DNA of 64,000 nt from Orobanche coerulescens (GCA_033398695.1 CM065806.1:39643001-39707000), one strand, 5' to 3'. Shown: positions 10,091 to 22,823, counted from the stretch's first letter. Numbers and translations are program-made. The notes: generated by a model from the sequence alone, not told the origin.

Positions 10091-13000
10091 AAAAGGACCG
10101 ACGATCCAGAGGCCCGGATGATCTCAGGTACACTCGATATTCTATCTCAACCTGTATGTACCCTTTTTGATACTGGTGCATCGCATTCATTCATTTCCGA
10201 GTCATGCTTGAGTAGACTACGTCTGAGTAGTGCTACTAGTTGTGAGCCTTATGTCATTAGTCTACCTGACGGTAGAAGAATTATCGGTAATCATGAGATT
10301 AAGGATTGTCCGATTCAGCTTCATGACCGTGTATGGCTAGTAGACCTAATCGTAGTAGATTTGCCGAGAGACGACGTCATTCTGGGTATTGATTGGATGG
10401 ATCATCACGATGCCATCATTAGTGTCCGTAAGCGTATGGTCACTATCATTTCAGACGATGGGGTTGAATGTGTTTTTCAATGAGGTAATCCCGGCTGTTC
10501 TGGTAAGGTCATTAACTTAATGAAAGCAGTGAGATTACTCAGTCAGGGGTGTGTTGGTTATTGGTGCTATATGACCAAGACCGAGAAATCATCAGTAATG
10601 TTGACGGATATTCCGGTAGTGAGGGAATATGCCGATGTTTTTCAGACGAGTTACCTGGTTTGACTCCACAGAGAGATGTGGAATTCACGATTGAGTTGGA
10701 GCCCGGTACATCCCCGATATCGAAGGCACCGTACCGGATGGCCCCGACCGAAATGCAGGAATTAAAGAACCAACTTGAGGAGTTGTTCGAGAAAGGTTAT
10801 ATCCGACCGAGTGCGTCCCCGTGGGGAGCACCAGTTTTATTTGTCAAGAAGAAGGATGGTTCGTTCCGCTTATGTATTGATTATCGGGAGTTGAACAGGG
10901 TGACGATCAAGAATAAGTATCCTTTACCCCGTATTGATGATCTCTTAGATCAACTTCAAGGAGCTTCAGTATTTTCCAAGATCGACTTAAGATCTGGATA
11001 TCATCAGTTGCGGATTCGAGAGTCGGATATCGCGAGGACGGCATTCCGAACACGCTATGGTCATTATGAGTTTGTGGTTATGCCGTTTGGGTTGACTAAT
11101 GCACCTGCGGTATTCATGGAGTTATTGAATCGGGTTTTCATCGACTATCTGGATCGGTTCGTAGTTGTCTTCATTGATGACATTTTGATTTATTCTCATG
11201 ACCGGGAGGAACACGAGTCTCACCTTCATCAAGTTCTCAACGTGTTGAGACGAGAACAACTTTATGGGAAGTTTTCCAAATGTGAGTTCTGGATGTCCGA
11301 AGTGACGTTTCTCGGACACGTAATTTCATCAGACGGAGTTCGTGTCGATCCCCAGAAGACGGAGGCTATTCGAGATTAGCTACCTCCGAAGAATGTTAAG
11401 GAAATCCGAAGTTTCCTCGGATTAGCGGGTTGCTATCGGCGATTTGTGGAGGGATTTTCTAAAATCGCTCAACCCATGACGAATCTTTTACGGAAAGATA
11501 AGAAATACACGTGGTCCGACGTGTGTCAGCAGAGTTTTGAGGAACTCAAGAGCCGGTTAACTTCAGCACCTGTTCTTTCCTTGCTGCAAGGGACGGAAGG
11601 ATTTGTGGTTTATAGTGATGCGTCCGGACAGGGTCTCGGATGTGTGCTCATGCAGAATGGAAAGGTTATTGCCTATGCTTCACGGCAATTGAGACCTTAC
11701 GAGGTTAATTACCCGACACACGACTTGGAGCTAGCAGCCGTGGTGTTCGCTTTGAAAATCTGGCGTCATTACCTTTATGGTATCACCTGTCAAATTTTCA
11801 CCGATCACAAGAGTTTGAAGTATATATTTACTCAGAAGGAGTTAAATATGCGACAGAGACGGTGGTTGGAATTAATCAAAGATTATGATATTGAGATCCT
11901 TTACCACCCGGGCAAGGCGAACGTTGTCGCCGACGCCTTGAGTCGTAAGTCCGTTCAGGAGCATATGCTTGCCAGTTTAACGATTCGAAGGAGCTTGGCA
12001 GGAATTCCTTAGACCCGAGATCGAGGTCCGGCTTGCGAGTTCGAGGGACGGCTTTGTATGTTGGAGATCTCATCGTCACTTGAGGAGGCAATCGAGAGAA
12101 TCGGGGTTCGAGACCCATCATTGTTACGCATCCGTGAGGATGTGGTTGAGGAAAGCCCCTGGGTTTGTGGTCCACGAGGATGGACTTTTGAGATTTAAGA
12201 ATCGGTTGTGCGTACCGGCGAATGACGAGTTGAAAAACTCGATTTTGAGAGAAGCTCATGCTACCCCTTATTCTGTTCATCCGGGGTCTAGCAAGATGTA
12301 CAAGGACTTGAAACAAAATTACTGGTGGAGTAATATGAAGCGAGAAGTCGCAGAATTTGTTTCGAGATGCTTAACCTGTCAACAAGTTAAGATTGAACAT
12401 CAGCGACCGGCGAGTATGCTGAAACCTCTTCCTATTCCCGAATGGAAGTGGGAAGACATTTCTATGGATTTCATCACGAGTTTGCCGACGAGCCATCGTG
12501 GCATGAATACGATCTGGGTGATCGTGGACCGCTTAACCAAATCAGCTCATTTCCTTGAGATCAAGGATACGTGGGGTCCCGAGAGACTTGCCCAACTTTT
12601 CATCAAAGAGATAGTGAGACTTCACGGTACTCCTAAAAGTATCGTTTCCGATCGTGACGGACGGTTTGTGTCTCATTTTTGGAAATCAGTTCATCGTGCT
12701 ATGGGAATTCAGCTTAACCTCAGTACCGCCTTTCATCCTCAGTCCGACGGGCAATTAGAGAGGACTATTCAGACATTAGAGGACATGTTGAGGGCATGCG
12801 TCCTCAATTGGAAAGACGATTGGGAAGCCCAACTACCTTTGATCGAGTTCACGTATAATAATAGTTGGCATGCTTCGATCAAGATGGCACCTTACGAGGC
12901 CTTGTATGGTCGTCGTTTTCGATCTCCGTTGTGTTGGGACGACTTATCAGAATCAATCGGCACCGAGCCCGATATGCTTATAGCCGCCCGTGAGAAGGTA

Positions 13001-13507
13001 ACTTTGATCAGGAGTCGTTTGTTGACCGCTCAGAGTCGACAGAAATCATATGCAGATAACCGTCGTCGACCATTAGAGTTCGAGGCTGGTGACCATGTGT
13101 TGGTCAAGGTATCCCCGAGTCGTGGTATTTTCCGTTTCGGAAAATGGGGGAAGTTGAGTCCGAGGTTCATTGGACCGTTCGAGATTTTGGATCGATTAGG
13201 CGAGTTAGCTTATCAATTGGCTTTACCTCCGGCGTTAAGCCGAATTCATAATGTGTTTCACGTCTCTCAGTTGTGGAAGTATGTTGTCGACCCGAGTCAC
13301 ATACTCCAGTTCGATGAAATCGAGATCGCCGACGATCATTCATATGAGGAGCGTCCTATACGAGTTTTAGAGCGGCGAATCAAACAGTTGAGGAATAAGA
13401 CGATTCCTTTAGTGAAAATTCAGTGGTCTAGACACGGGATCGAAGAGGCTACTTGGGAAACCGAGGATAGTATGTGGGAGAGTTATCCCGAGTTGTTTGA
13501 CCCTTAG
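10091..13507 (+). pseudogene. Tk2 protease-RT-RNase H-integrase-chromodomain (copy b)
   Basis: All pol domains are present in order. Protease DTGASHSF is at about 10165. RT is at about 10640-11380 with FIDD. RNase H is at about 11550-11950. The integrase HHCC finger (C..C in CLTCQQ) and D-D-35-E core run to about 12770, and a C-terminal chromodomain-like end ([16 protein letters not shown]) to 13507. Breaks are a TGA at 10481-10483, a one-base deletion near 10640, a TAG at 11377-11379 (Trp codon TGG in copy c), and scrambled CAG sites at 11975-12160. The last open piece (12080-13507) covers integrase plus chromodomain. The chromodomain places it in the Tekay/Del chromovirus group. Confidence 0.9.
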
Positions 13508-13541
13508 TTTCGGGGACGAAACTCTTTTAAGGGGGGGTGTA

Positions 13542-13984
13542 TGTAATACCCGGTTGTAATTCAGTTATTATCATTCAGTATTTATCATTTAGTAATTGTC
13601 ATTCAGTAATTTCACTCATTAATGATCATTTGTCACTCATATTCAATCATGGTATTCATCATTCAGAGTAATTGTATCATGTATCAATCGTCATTCATCA
13701 TCAATCTAATTGGAAATCGTGCGGTGTTTACCATCATTGTCATTTCTTAGTGTGCTGTGTGTGAGGAGTAGCGCACGCTACGTACTCTTTTTAGCGTGCG
13801 CTAATAGAGTACTGGTAGCGCACGCCACCTCTCACCACTAGCGCACGCTAGTGTAGTTGAACAGGCAGTCCAGAAGGCACTGGACTGCAGTTGGGATTGT
13901 AGGTAGCGCACGCTACGAAGGGTAAGTAGCGCGCGCTAGTGAGCCGGAGTAGCGCACGCTATGCAGTCAGTGTAGCGCGCGCTA
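13542..13984 (+). mobile_element. Tk2 copy b, 3' LTR, truncated
   Basis: Begins TGTAATACCCGG directly after the purine tract CTTTTAAGGGGGGG and matches the first part of the Tk2 copy c LTRs (51727 onward). It includes eight TAGCGCACGCTA palindromes, then jumps at about 13983 into the N1 LTR. The two partners share TAA at the joint. Confidence 0.9.
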
Positions 13985-14588
13985 ATTACTTTCCGTTGTC
14001 GAATTTCGAGCCTTCGGGTGGTCGGAATCGTGTGTTCTATTAGTGCACGAATTCGTCTTTGCGAGTACTTCGTAACCGTATCTTCGATTCGTACTGAGGT
14101 TCGGGTTTCGGGGTCGTTCGGGCCATCGGAGTTGGTCCCGGCCGAGTCATGGCCGAGCATCTTTGAGGCGAGCCGGCCACGGCCGAGTAACGTCTGGTAG
14201 TGCTCGGCGATTCGTCGTAAGGCGATTACGTCGTAAGGCCCGGCGATGCGTGTAATGCGTTTCCGGCATTTCGAGCGATGAGTTCGGCCATGGCGATTCG
14301 TCACGTAAGCCATGCCGATTACGTCGTAACGGCCCGATCGGCTTTATTTAAGGCCGCAGACGTTTTCTCCAGCCATTTCTCACTCGTTTTCTTCCCTTCC
14401 GCGGCTGGAGCTTGGTTAATCATGGAGAGATGTTGTTGGACAATCAATCCATGAAGTTTTGGAGTTCATATCATCAATCATCCATCTTATAACACCCTTC
14501 GATCTACCGAATCAGGTCATATTTCCTAGAAATCTAATTTTGGGGAATTTGGGTGTTTTGGTTGTTTTCATCCGTTTTAATCCGATTT
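13985..14588 (+). mobile_element. N1 5' LTR, left part (truncated at its start)
   Basis: Corresponds to 29888-30494 of the intact N1 3' LTR; about 345 bp of the LTR start is missing at the junction with Tk2 copy b. The TACGTACGTA palindromes at 14215-14330 are disrupted by many small changes, compared with intact versions at 1641-1765 and 30122-30230. It ends in GATTT, the Tk1 target site, and resumes at 25147. Confidence 0.88.
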
Positions 14589-14939
14589 TATAATACCCGG
14601 TTGTAATTCATTCATTTCATTCAGTAATTATCAGTCTGTAATTGTCACTCAGTAATTCTCACTCGTTAATAATCATACATCATTCATGATTCATTCATTT
14701 GCGTTCACTGTTGGCATGTTGTGATCGTATATCAGTTACCGATTGTCATTTCATCTCCGTTTAGAGACCGAGACGGGAGTATTACCATTTTCATTGTGAT
14801 TGATTGCCTTGTACTGGGAGTATCATTTTTGTCTTGTGTTAGACTTGTTCATTTTCACATTCGTATGTTATGTCGGATCATTCATCAGTCGTTGCGAGGA
14901 ATCGGAATTATCGTTTTTTTTTCAACTTGGCCAGCATCG

Positions 14940-15565
14940 AGTTACGGCCGTAAGGACTTTGGGTTACGGCCGTAACAAGGGTTCGCGTTTTCAGGCCATT
15001 TGGACGAAAGGGACTTATGGCCGTAAGGTCTTGTGATACGGTCGTAAGTTGAGCAGGTACGGCCGTAAGCGTCCAGCAGGCTACCGAGGCATTTTTGGCC
15101 AAGGGCGAGTTACGGCCGTAATAAGGGGAGGATACGGCCGTAAGTGGTGTTCGTAAATTTTAGGTGTTGTCGACCAAGGGTGACTTACGGCCGTAAGGGT
15201 TGCGGCATACGGCCGTAAGTCGAGGAAGGTACGGCCGTAAGGCTTGGCCGGTTACGGCCGTACGCGGCAGGCAAGATGCCTGGTCATTTTCGACGTAGAG
15301 GGATTACGCCCGTAATTTTGGCCGGATACGGCCGTATCATCCGAGTTACGGCCGTAAGGTGTGCGGTTACGGCCGTAAGGGTGTCGGCGGATGTTTTTGA
15401 CGAAGGCGGGTTACGCCCATAACTCAGGAGCGGTTACGGCCGTAAGTCTGTCGGCAGACTTTCGGACGAAACCGAGTTACGGCCGTATGAGTTGGCCGGT
15501 TACGGCCATAAGGCCGTTGACCTGGGATGTTACGGCCGTAAGAGGGCCGAGTTACGGCCGTAACT
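14940..15565. repeat. TACGGCCGTA palindrome array in Tk1 copy b 5' LTR
   Basis: Same array as 22824-23465 with a few units lost or mutated (for example one unit missing near 15065). It is U3 sequence just before the TATA-like box. Confidence 0.88.
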
Positions 15566-15573
15566 TCCGGCAG

Positions 15574-15582
15574 TATTTAAGG
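15574..15582 (+). promoter_or_regulatory. TATA-like box of Tk1 LTR
   Basis: TATTTAAGG sits directly after the last palindrome; the same arrangement is seen at 23477 and in N1 at 30249. It is the likely core promoter element defining the U3/R boundary just downstream. Confidence 0.6.
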
Positions 15583-17247
15583 ACTTGGCCGGGTCATTTT
15601 TCCTCACTTCTTCATTTTTCCATCTTTATCCGAGAGAGAGGGTTGAGGGAGAGATTTTACCATCATTAATCACTTGAGTGTGTAATCTTCATCATCTTCA
15701 TTCCTTTGGGAAGCTTGGATACCCGTTTTAACTCGTGTTCATCGGATCGAAGTGGTTGGATCTTCAAGAGGTAATTTCTTCAACACCTTGGATTTCGATT
15801 TTGTGTTGAGATATGATGTTTTGGACGTTATAATCATGTTATATGGAGGGATATGTATATGATTATGAGTTTGTATAAGGATTCATTGGATTATTGAGGA
15901 ATTATTCAAGAACACTTTGAATATCGAGTTGGATTTGGGGATTTTCGATTAATTGTTGTTATAATCACGTTTTTGGATATTCATAACGGATTATTGATCG
16001 TATTGGAGATGTTTTGTTGATTTGAAACACTTCTTGGGGATTTGAGGTTGGTATTGTTGAAGTTTGGTTATAAACAATCGAAGTGGACCACAAAGTGTTC
16101 GATATAATGCCCCAATGAACTTGGTCTTATCGTACCGACGTTTGAGTTCTTTATATTCGTGTTTGATGCGTATATTGAACGAATTGTTGGTAATTGTATT
16201 TATTCAAGGTTGTTCGAGCGACCGATATCTCAATTTGGACGTTGTTCGTGGAAGGATAATTGTCACTGGCGTTGAGTAAGTTAATTCTTACTCGGTTAAA
16301 AGGATACTCATTCCTTTTGTTGTTGATTGCTCATAATCATAATTCATTCATCATAATATTAATCATTTTGAGACCTGTAATTGTCAAATAATCATTTCAT
16401 TCACGAGGAACGACGGTTCCAAATCATTTTATTGGGTTACCAATCACGTCACTATTACTTTCATATCGGTGAGTCATCTTGGCCTTGTCTAATCATTATT
16501 CATTGATATTCATTATGGTCATTCTCGTTCATGTGACCTTCTGGGTTCACATTGCGTGGCCGGGTGTGGCTGTGTGGAATTTTTAGTCGGGCACACGATG
16601 GTCATGTATTGGGTTCACCGATACATCGGACCGTGCACACGGTAACGCTTACCTCCGTGAGACTAATTAGGTACAAGGACGGGTGTGTCCGGTCATTCGT
16701 CTTGTACACTTGCACAGAACATTACGGGCGTACTATGAAACTCCTCTTCAGCGTAATTCATAATTAAGAATATTTCATAACTTCAGTTAATTCATGATTG
16801 TGTAATTTCAACTCTTGAGGATTGTTGTTCTGTGTAATTGACCCCGTTGGGGGATTTTGTTTTCAGGTCACGGCAAGGCAAAGGCATGGGAAGAGCATGC
16901 TGACGGCGAGGAGTCCCAGTGATACTAGTAGGGGGCCCCAGTCATTCCGTTTGTTCAGTTATTTTCAGTCATTTCAGTTATTCCGTCATTTGTATTTTTC
17001 TGCTGCAAATTCCGTTTAAGATGTTTATTTTGTTCAGGGTGGTGTATTTTATCTCCATATAAAATATACTAGTATTCTGTTTTGTCCTGGTGTAATGTAC
17101 TTAAACTCCTCATCGGAGTAATTGGTAATATAATGTGGTTCGGTACTACAATTATATTATTTAATTCATCATTTTCAGTTGCCTGGTGGGTCCCAGTCGG
17201 GGATTCACGGCACTGTAATATCCGCCTAGTTTGGGGTGTTACAGAGT

Positions 17248-17259
17248 TGGTATCGGAGC
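17248..17259 (+). other. Primer binding site (Tk1 copy b)
   Basis: TGGTATCGGAGC begins five bases after the 5' LTR end and is complementary to the initiator-Met tRNA 3' end with one mismatch. Confidence 0.88.
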
Positions 17260-17711
17260 GTGGTTTTGAATACTACCCTCCAAGTCATGTCTCATTTGAA
17301 ATCATCGTCATCGGGCTAGTATCACTGGACTTTCGCGTCACGTGTGACCTGTGCAAATGCCGAGCCAATCAGACCAAGAACTGTAAGGTTTCTAATGCCA
17401 TGGTATAATTTCTGGCATTAATCATTCATTCATAATTCATCAGTTAACAATCCTCAACCATCATTTTCATTTGACCAGGACGGTCATGTTAACTCGTTAA
17501 TCACTCAGTTCATTTCATTTTTCAGATGTTGATCAGGAAGATCAAATCATTAATCATGTTAACTTGTTCAAGATAATCATGTCACCTCAGTTAATCATTC
17601 ATGTAATCACTGTGTTAGAGCGCGTATGCTCATTTTCATCATCTCATGTCATAATCATAACGTGTTATTCATGCGGGAAATATAATCATCATGTGACTTT
17701 CCTACTTCAGT

Positions 17712-18678
17712 ATGGAGAGGGCAAGGAAAGGACGTGGAGGACGAGGCCGTGGAGCGGGCCGAATCCCGAGAGCTCGTGTGAATACACGTGCAAACGCGAG
17801 GAATAATGCTAATTCATCGAGCAGCGACGCTGCCACTCATTCACCTGGACGTGATCATTCACTATCGGGGAGTCGTACCCGGGACACGGCTCAGTCAGAA
17901 GGTGTCCGGGTTGACCTACTCGCTTTTATGCAGGGCATGATGGCCCAAATGACCCAGATGGCACAGCTGATGGAGACGATGCATAACTCCGTCAATCAAA
18001 ATCAACAGGCTCCTCCGCCGCCACCTCAGAGGCAAGAGAGGAATGTGAGTAATATCATCGGCGATATCTCTCGCCAGAGGCCACCTACTTTTGAAGGCTC
18101 GTCTGAGCCGGCAGATATCATTCATTGGCTCGAGCATTTCGAGAAGTTGTTTGCTATGGTAGAGTGTCCCGAAGGACACAAAGTTTCTGTTGCGGCTTAC
18201 TACCTGGGTAAGAGCGCACATTCTTGGTGGTTGTCGTTGAAGCCCACCGAAGGATCTTGTACTTGGAATCAGTTCAAGACTCTCATGATGGAGAGGTATT
18301 ATCCGGCCCCACTCAGAGAGGCCAAGTTGTAAGAATTACTCACCCCCGACCCCTCAGCAGACGAGGATGTTCTCGCCATTGCCGAGAAATTTCAGGAACT
18401 TCTTCCTTTCGCCTCATCCATTATTCATTCAGAGGCGGATAAGATCAAGTATTTCACAAGAGGTGAAACCCCGTATGAGACTTGCCATTTAATCATAATT
18501 GCACCACGTTGGCCGAATTCATTGAGAAAGCTCTCACCTACGAGCTATCGCTAAGGAGATTGCTAAGCGGCAACCTTCGTCTGCTAGCAAGAAATCGAAG
18601 AATCGTAATCAGTCTGAAGGCGGTCAGACAACCTTCAAGAAACCCCGTGCGGGCTCTGCTTTTTCTGAGCAACCTCCT
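17712..18678 (+). pseudogene. Tk1 gag (copy b)
   Basis: The ATG at 17712 opens a basic MERARKGRGGRGRG-type N-terminus, then capsid motifs up to a TAA at 18330-18332 (about 206 aa). A TCA Ser codon in Tk2 copies is TAA here. Downstream capsid sequence (about 18333-18600) continues in other frames because of small deletions around CAG/CTG sites at 18455-18550. Gag is the structural protein of the particle. It would be fused to the protease-RT frame, which is open again from 18679. Confidence 0.88.
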
Positions 18679-20214
18679 GTGTCGTCTAAACCCGCGGAAT
18701 CTCAGTCTCGAGCGGCCAGCTCGGCCATCACCTGTTTTAACTGTGGGGAGCTTGGTCACCTCAGTACCAAGTGTCCTCGACAGACTATCACGTGTCATAA
18801 TTGTGGGATTGCTGGGCATAAGGCCCGTTTTTGCCGTAGGGACTCCAAACCTACTCACACGTCATCTCAGGCCCCTAAGCAGTCAGCCGGTCAGAATCAG
18901 GCCGCTCAATCAGCATCGTTTAAAACGACAGGAGCGACTAAAGGTGGAGCTTTTAGCCATCAGTCGGGAGCGTCCGGTGCCGGGACTAGCAAGCCCCGGA
19001 TTTATGAAATGACGAAGACCGATGATCCCGAGGCCCGAATGATCTCAGGTACACTCGATATTCTATCTCAACATGTGTGTACCCTTTTTGATACTGGTGC
19101 ATCGCATTCATTCATTTCCGAGTCATGTTTGAGTAGACTACGTCTGGGTAGTGCTACTAGTTGTGAGCCTTATGTCATTGGTCTACCTGATGGTAGACAA
19201 ATCATCGGTAATCGGGAGATTCAGAATTGTCCGATTCAGCTTCATGGCCGTGTATGGCCAGCGGACCTAATCGTGGTAGATTTGCCGAGAGACGACGTCA
19301 TCTTGGGTATTGATTGGATGGATCGTCATGATGCCATCATTAGTGTTCGTAAGCGTTTGGTAACTATCATTTCAGACGATGGGGTTAAATGTGTGTTTCA
19401 GGGAGGTAATCCCGGCTGTTCTGGTAAGGTCATTAATTTGATGAAAGCAGTGAGATTACTCAATCAGGGGTGTGTCGGTTATTGGTGCTATATGGCCAAA
19501 ACCGAGAAGTCACCAGTAACGTTAACGGATATTCCGGTGGTGAGGGAATATGCCGATGTTTTTCCAGACGAGTTACATGGGTTGCCTCCACAGAGGGATG
19601 TGGAATTCACGATTGAGTTGGAGCCTGGTACGTCCCCGATATCGAAGGCACCGTACCGGATGGACCCGACCGAAATGCAGGAATTAAAGAACCAACTTGA
19701 GGAGTTATTCGAGAAAGGTTATATTCGACCGAGTGCGTCCCCGTGGGGAGCACCAATGTTGTTTGTCAAGAAGAAGGATGGTTCATTTCGCTTATGTATT
19801 GATTATCGGGAGTTGAACCGGGTGACGATCAAGAATAAGTATCCCTTACCCCGTATCGATGATCTTTTAGATCAACTTCAGGGAGCTTCAGTATTTTCCA
19901 AGATCGACTTAAGATCTGGATATCATCAGTTGCGGATTCGAGAGTCGGATATCGCGAGGATAGCGTTTCGTACGCGTTATGGTCATTATGAGTTTGTGGT
20001 TATGCCGTTCGGGCTAACTAATGCACCTGCGGTATTCATGGAGTTAATGAATCGGGTTTTCATCGACTTTTTGGATCAGTTTGTTGTTGTCTTCATCGAT
20101 GACATTTTGATTTATTCTCGTGACCGAGAGGAACACGAGTTTCATCTTCATCAAGTGCTCGACGTGTTGAGACGAGAACAACTTTATGGGAAGTTTTCTA
20201 AGTGTGAGTTCTAG
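18679..20214 (+). pseudogene. Tk1 zinc knuckles-protease-RT (copy b), 511 codons
   Basis: One open stretch carries two CCHC knuckles (residues about 19-32 and 39-52), the aspartic protease DTGASHSF (about 138-145) and RT up to FIDD (about 472-475). It ends at a TAG (20212-20214) that replaces a Trp codon present in Tk2 copy c (a G-to-A change). The continuous gag-to-pol frame fits Tekay elements, which lack a gag/pol frameshift. No true start is expected at 18679; the frame simply reopens there. Confidence 0.9.
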
Positions 20215-22457
20215 ATGTCCGAAGTGACGTTTCTCGGACACGTGATTTCATCAGACGGATTTCATGTCGATCCTCAGAAGACGGAGGCTATTCGTGATTG
20301 GCTACCTCCGAATAACGTTAAGGAAATCCGAAGTTTCCTTGGTTTAGCGGGTTATTACCGGCGATTTTTGGAGGGATTTTCTAAAATCGCTCAACCTTTG
20401 ACGAACCTTTTACGGAAGGATAAGAAATACACGTGGTCCGACGCGTGTCAACAGAGTTTTGAGGAACTCAAGATCCGGTTAATGTCAGCACCTGTACTTT
20501 CCTTGCCGCAGGGGACGGAAGGATTTGTGGTTTATAGTGATGCGTCCGGACAGGGTCTCGGATGTGTACTCATGCAGAACGGGAAAGTTATTGCCTATGC
20601 TTTACGGCAGTTGAGACCTTACGAGGTTAATTATCCGACACATGACCTGGAGCTAGCAGCCGTGGTGTTCGCATTGAAGATTTGGCGTCATTATCTTTAT
20701 GGCGTTACTTGTTAGACATTCACCGATCATAAGAGTTTAAAGTATATATTTACTCAGAAGGAGTTAAATATGCGACAGACACGGTGGTTGGAACTAATCA
20801 AAGATTATGATATCGAGATCCTTTACCACCCGGGCAAGGCGAACGTTGTCGCCGACGCCTTGAGTCGTAAGTCCGTTCAGGAGCAGATGCTTGCTCGTCT
20901 AACAGTTCAGAAGGAGCTTCAGCAGGAATTCCTTAGGCCCGAGATCGAAGTCTGGCTTCAGCGAGTTCAGGGACAGCTTTCTATGTTAGAGATTTCATCG
21001 TCACTTGAGGAGGTAATCAGAGAGAATCAGAGTTCAGACCCTTCATTGTTGCGCATCCGTGAGGATGTGGTTCAGGGGAAAGCCCCTGGATTCATGGTCC
21101 ACGAGGATGGACTTTTGAGATTTAAGAATCGGTTGTGCGTACCCGCGAATGACGAGTTGAAAAACTCGATTTTGAAAGAAGCTCATGCTACCCCTTATTC
21201 TGTTCATCCGGGGTCTAGCAAGATGTACAAGGACTTGAAACAAAATTACTGGTGGAGTAATATGAAGCGAGAAGTCGCAGAATTTGTTTCGAGATGCTTA
21301 ACCTATCAACAAGTTAAGATTGAGCATCAGCGACCGGCGGGTATGCTGAAACCTCTCCCTATTCCAGAGTGGAAGTGGGAAGACATTTCTATGGATTTCA
21401 TCACGAGTTTGCCAACGAGTCGTCGTGGCATGAATACGATCTGGGTGATTGTGGACCGCTTAACTAAATCAGGTCATTTCCTTGAGATCAAGGATACGTG
21501 GGGTCCCGAGAGACTGGCTCAGTTGTTCATCAAGGAGATAGTGAGACTGCACGGTACTCCTAAGAGTATCGTTTCCGATCGTGACGGACGATTTGTGTCT
21601 CATTTTTGGAAATCAGTTCATCGTGCTATGGGAACTCAGCTCAATCTCGCATCGCCTTTCATCCTCAGTCCGACGGACAATCAGAGAGGACTATTCAGAC
21701 ATTAGAGGACATGTTGAGGGCATGCGTCCTCGATTGGAAGGACGATTGGGAAGCCCAACTACCATTGATCGAGTTCACGTATAATAATAGCTGGCATGCT
21801 TCCATTAAGATGGCACCTTACGAGGCCTTGTACGGTCGTCGTTGTCGGTCTCCTTTGTGTTGGGATGACTTGTCAGAATCAATCGGCACCGAGCCCGATA
21901 TGCTTATAGCCGCCCGGGAGAAGGTAGCTTTAATCAGGAGTCGTATGTTGACAGCTCAGAGTCGACAGAAATCCTATGCAGATAATCGTCGTCGACCACT
22001 AGAGTTCGAGACGGGTGACCACGTTTTGGTCAAGGTATCCCCGAGTCGAGGTATTTTCCGTTTCGGAAAGCGGGGGAAGTTGAGTCCGAGATTCATTGGA
22101 CGGTTTGAAATTTTGGATCGGGTAGGCGAGTTAGCTTATCGATTAGCTTTACCTCCGGCATTGAGCCGAATTCATAATGTGTTTCACGTCTCTCAGTTGT
22201 GGAAGTATGTTGCCGACCCGAGCCACATACTTCAGTTTGATGAAATCGAGATCGCGGATGATCATTCGTACGAGGAGCGTCCTGTACGAGTGTTGGAGCG
22301 GCGAATCAAACAGTTGAGGAACAAGACGATCCCTTTGGTCAAGATCCAGTGGTCCAGAAACGGAGTCGAAGAGGCCACTTGGGAAACCGAGGAGAATATG
22401 CAGGAGAGTTATCCCGAGTTGTTTGACCCTCAGTTTCGGGGACGAAACTCTTTTTAA
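20215..22457 (+). pseudogene. Tk1 RT end-RNase H-integrase-chromodomain (copy b)
   Basis: After the stop at 20212 the same frame continues through the RT connection and RNase H ([13 protein letters not shown]) to a TAG at 20713-20715 that replaces a Gln codon. RNase H ends with ADALSR. Integrase has the HHCC region and catalytic Asp/Asp, a frameshift near 21643 just before the catalytic Glu (SER), and the chromodomain-like C-terminus (VKIQWSRNG, ATWETEE). It stops at 22455-22457. Repairable damage in an otherwise complete pol suggests recent inactivation or sequence error. Confidence 0.9.
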
Positions 22458-22468
22458 GGGGGGGAGTA
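22452..22468 (+). other. Polypurine tract (Tk1 copy b)
   Basis: TTTTAAGGGGGGGAGTA immediately precedes the 3' LTR TGTAATACCC. It primes plus-strand DNA synthesis. Confidence 0.85.
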
Positions 22469-22823
22469 TGTAATACCCGGTTGTAATTCATTCATTTCAT
22501 TCAGTAATTATCAGTGTGTAATTGTCACTCAGTAATTCTCACTCGTTAATAATCACTCATCATTCATGATTCATTCATTTGCGTTCACTGTTGGCATGTT
22601 GTGATCGTATATCAGTTACCGATTGTCATTTCATCTCCGTTTAGAGACCGAGACGGGAGTATTACCATTTTCATTGTTATTGATAGCCTTGTACTGGGAG
22701 TATCATCTTTGGCTTGTGTTAGACTTGTTCATTTTCACATTCGTATGTTATGTCGGATCATTCATCAGTCGTTGCGAGGAATCGGAGTTATCGGTTTTTT
22801 TTTCAACTTGGCCAGCATCGAGT

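Larger units (their letters stand above)
14589..17243 (+). mobile_element. Tk1 copy b, 5' LTR
   Basis: 2655 bp, from TATAATACCC to GGTGTTACA. It holds the TACGGCCGTA array (14940-15565), a TATTTAAGG box at 15574 and the two 3'-end hairpins. The 3' LTR starts with the regular TG, so the TA start is a point change in this LTR that is shared with copy a. Confidence 0.93.

Noticed and set aside
13755..13990. Centromeric or subtelomeric satellite
   Set aside because: The repeats are part of the Tk2 LTR, found in the same place in each copy.
17082..17408. 108-codon frame spanning the end of the Tk1 5' LTR and the PBS (similar at 44849)
   Set aside because: It crosses the LTR/PBS border and structural hairpins; no protein motif.
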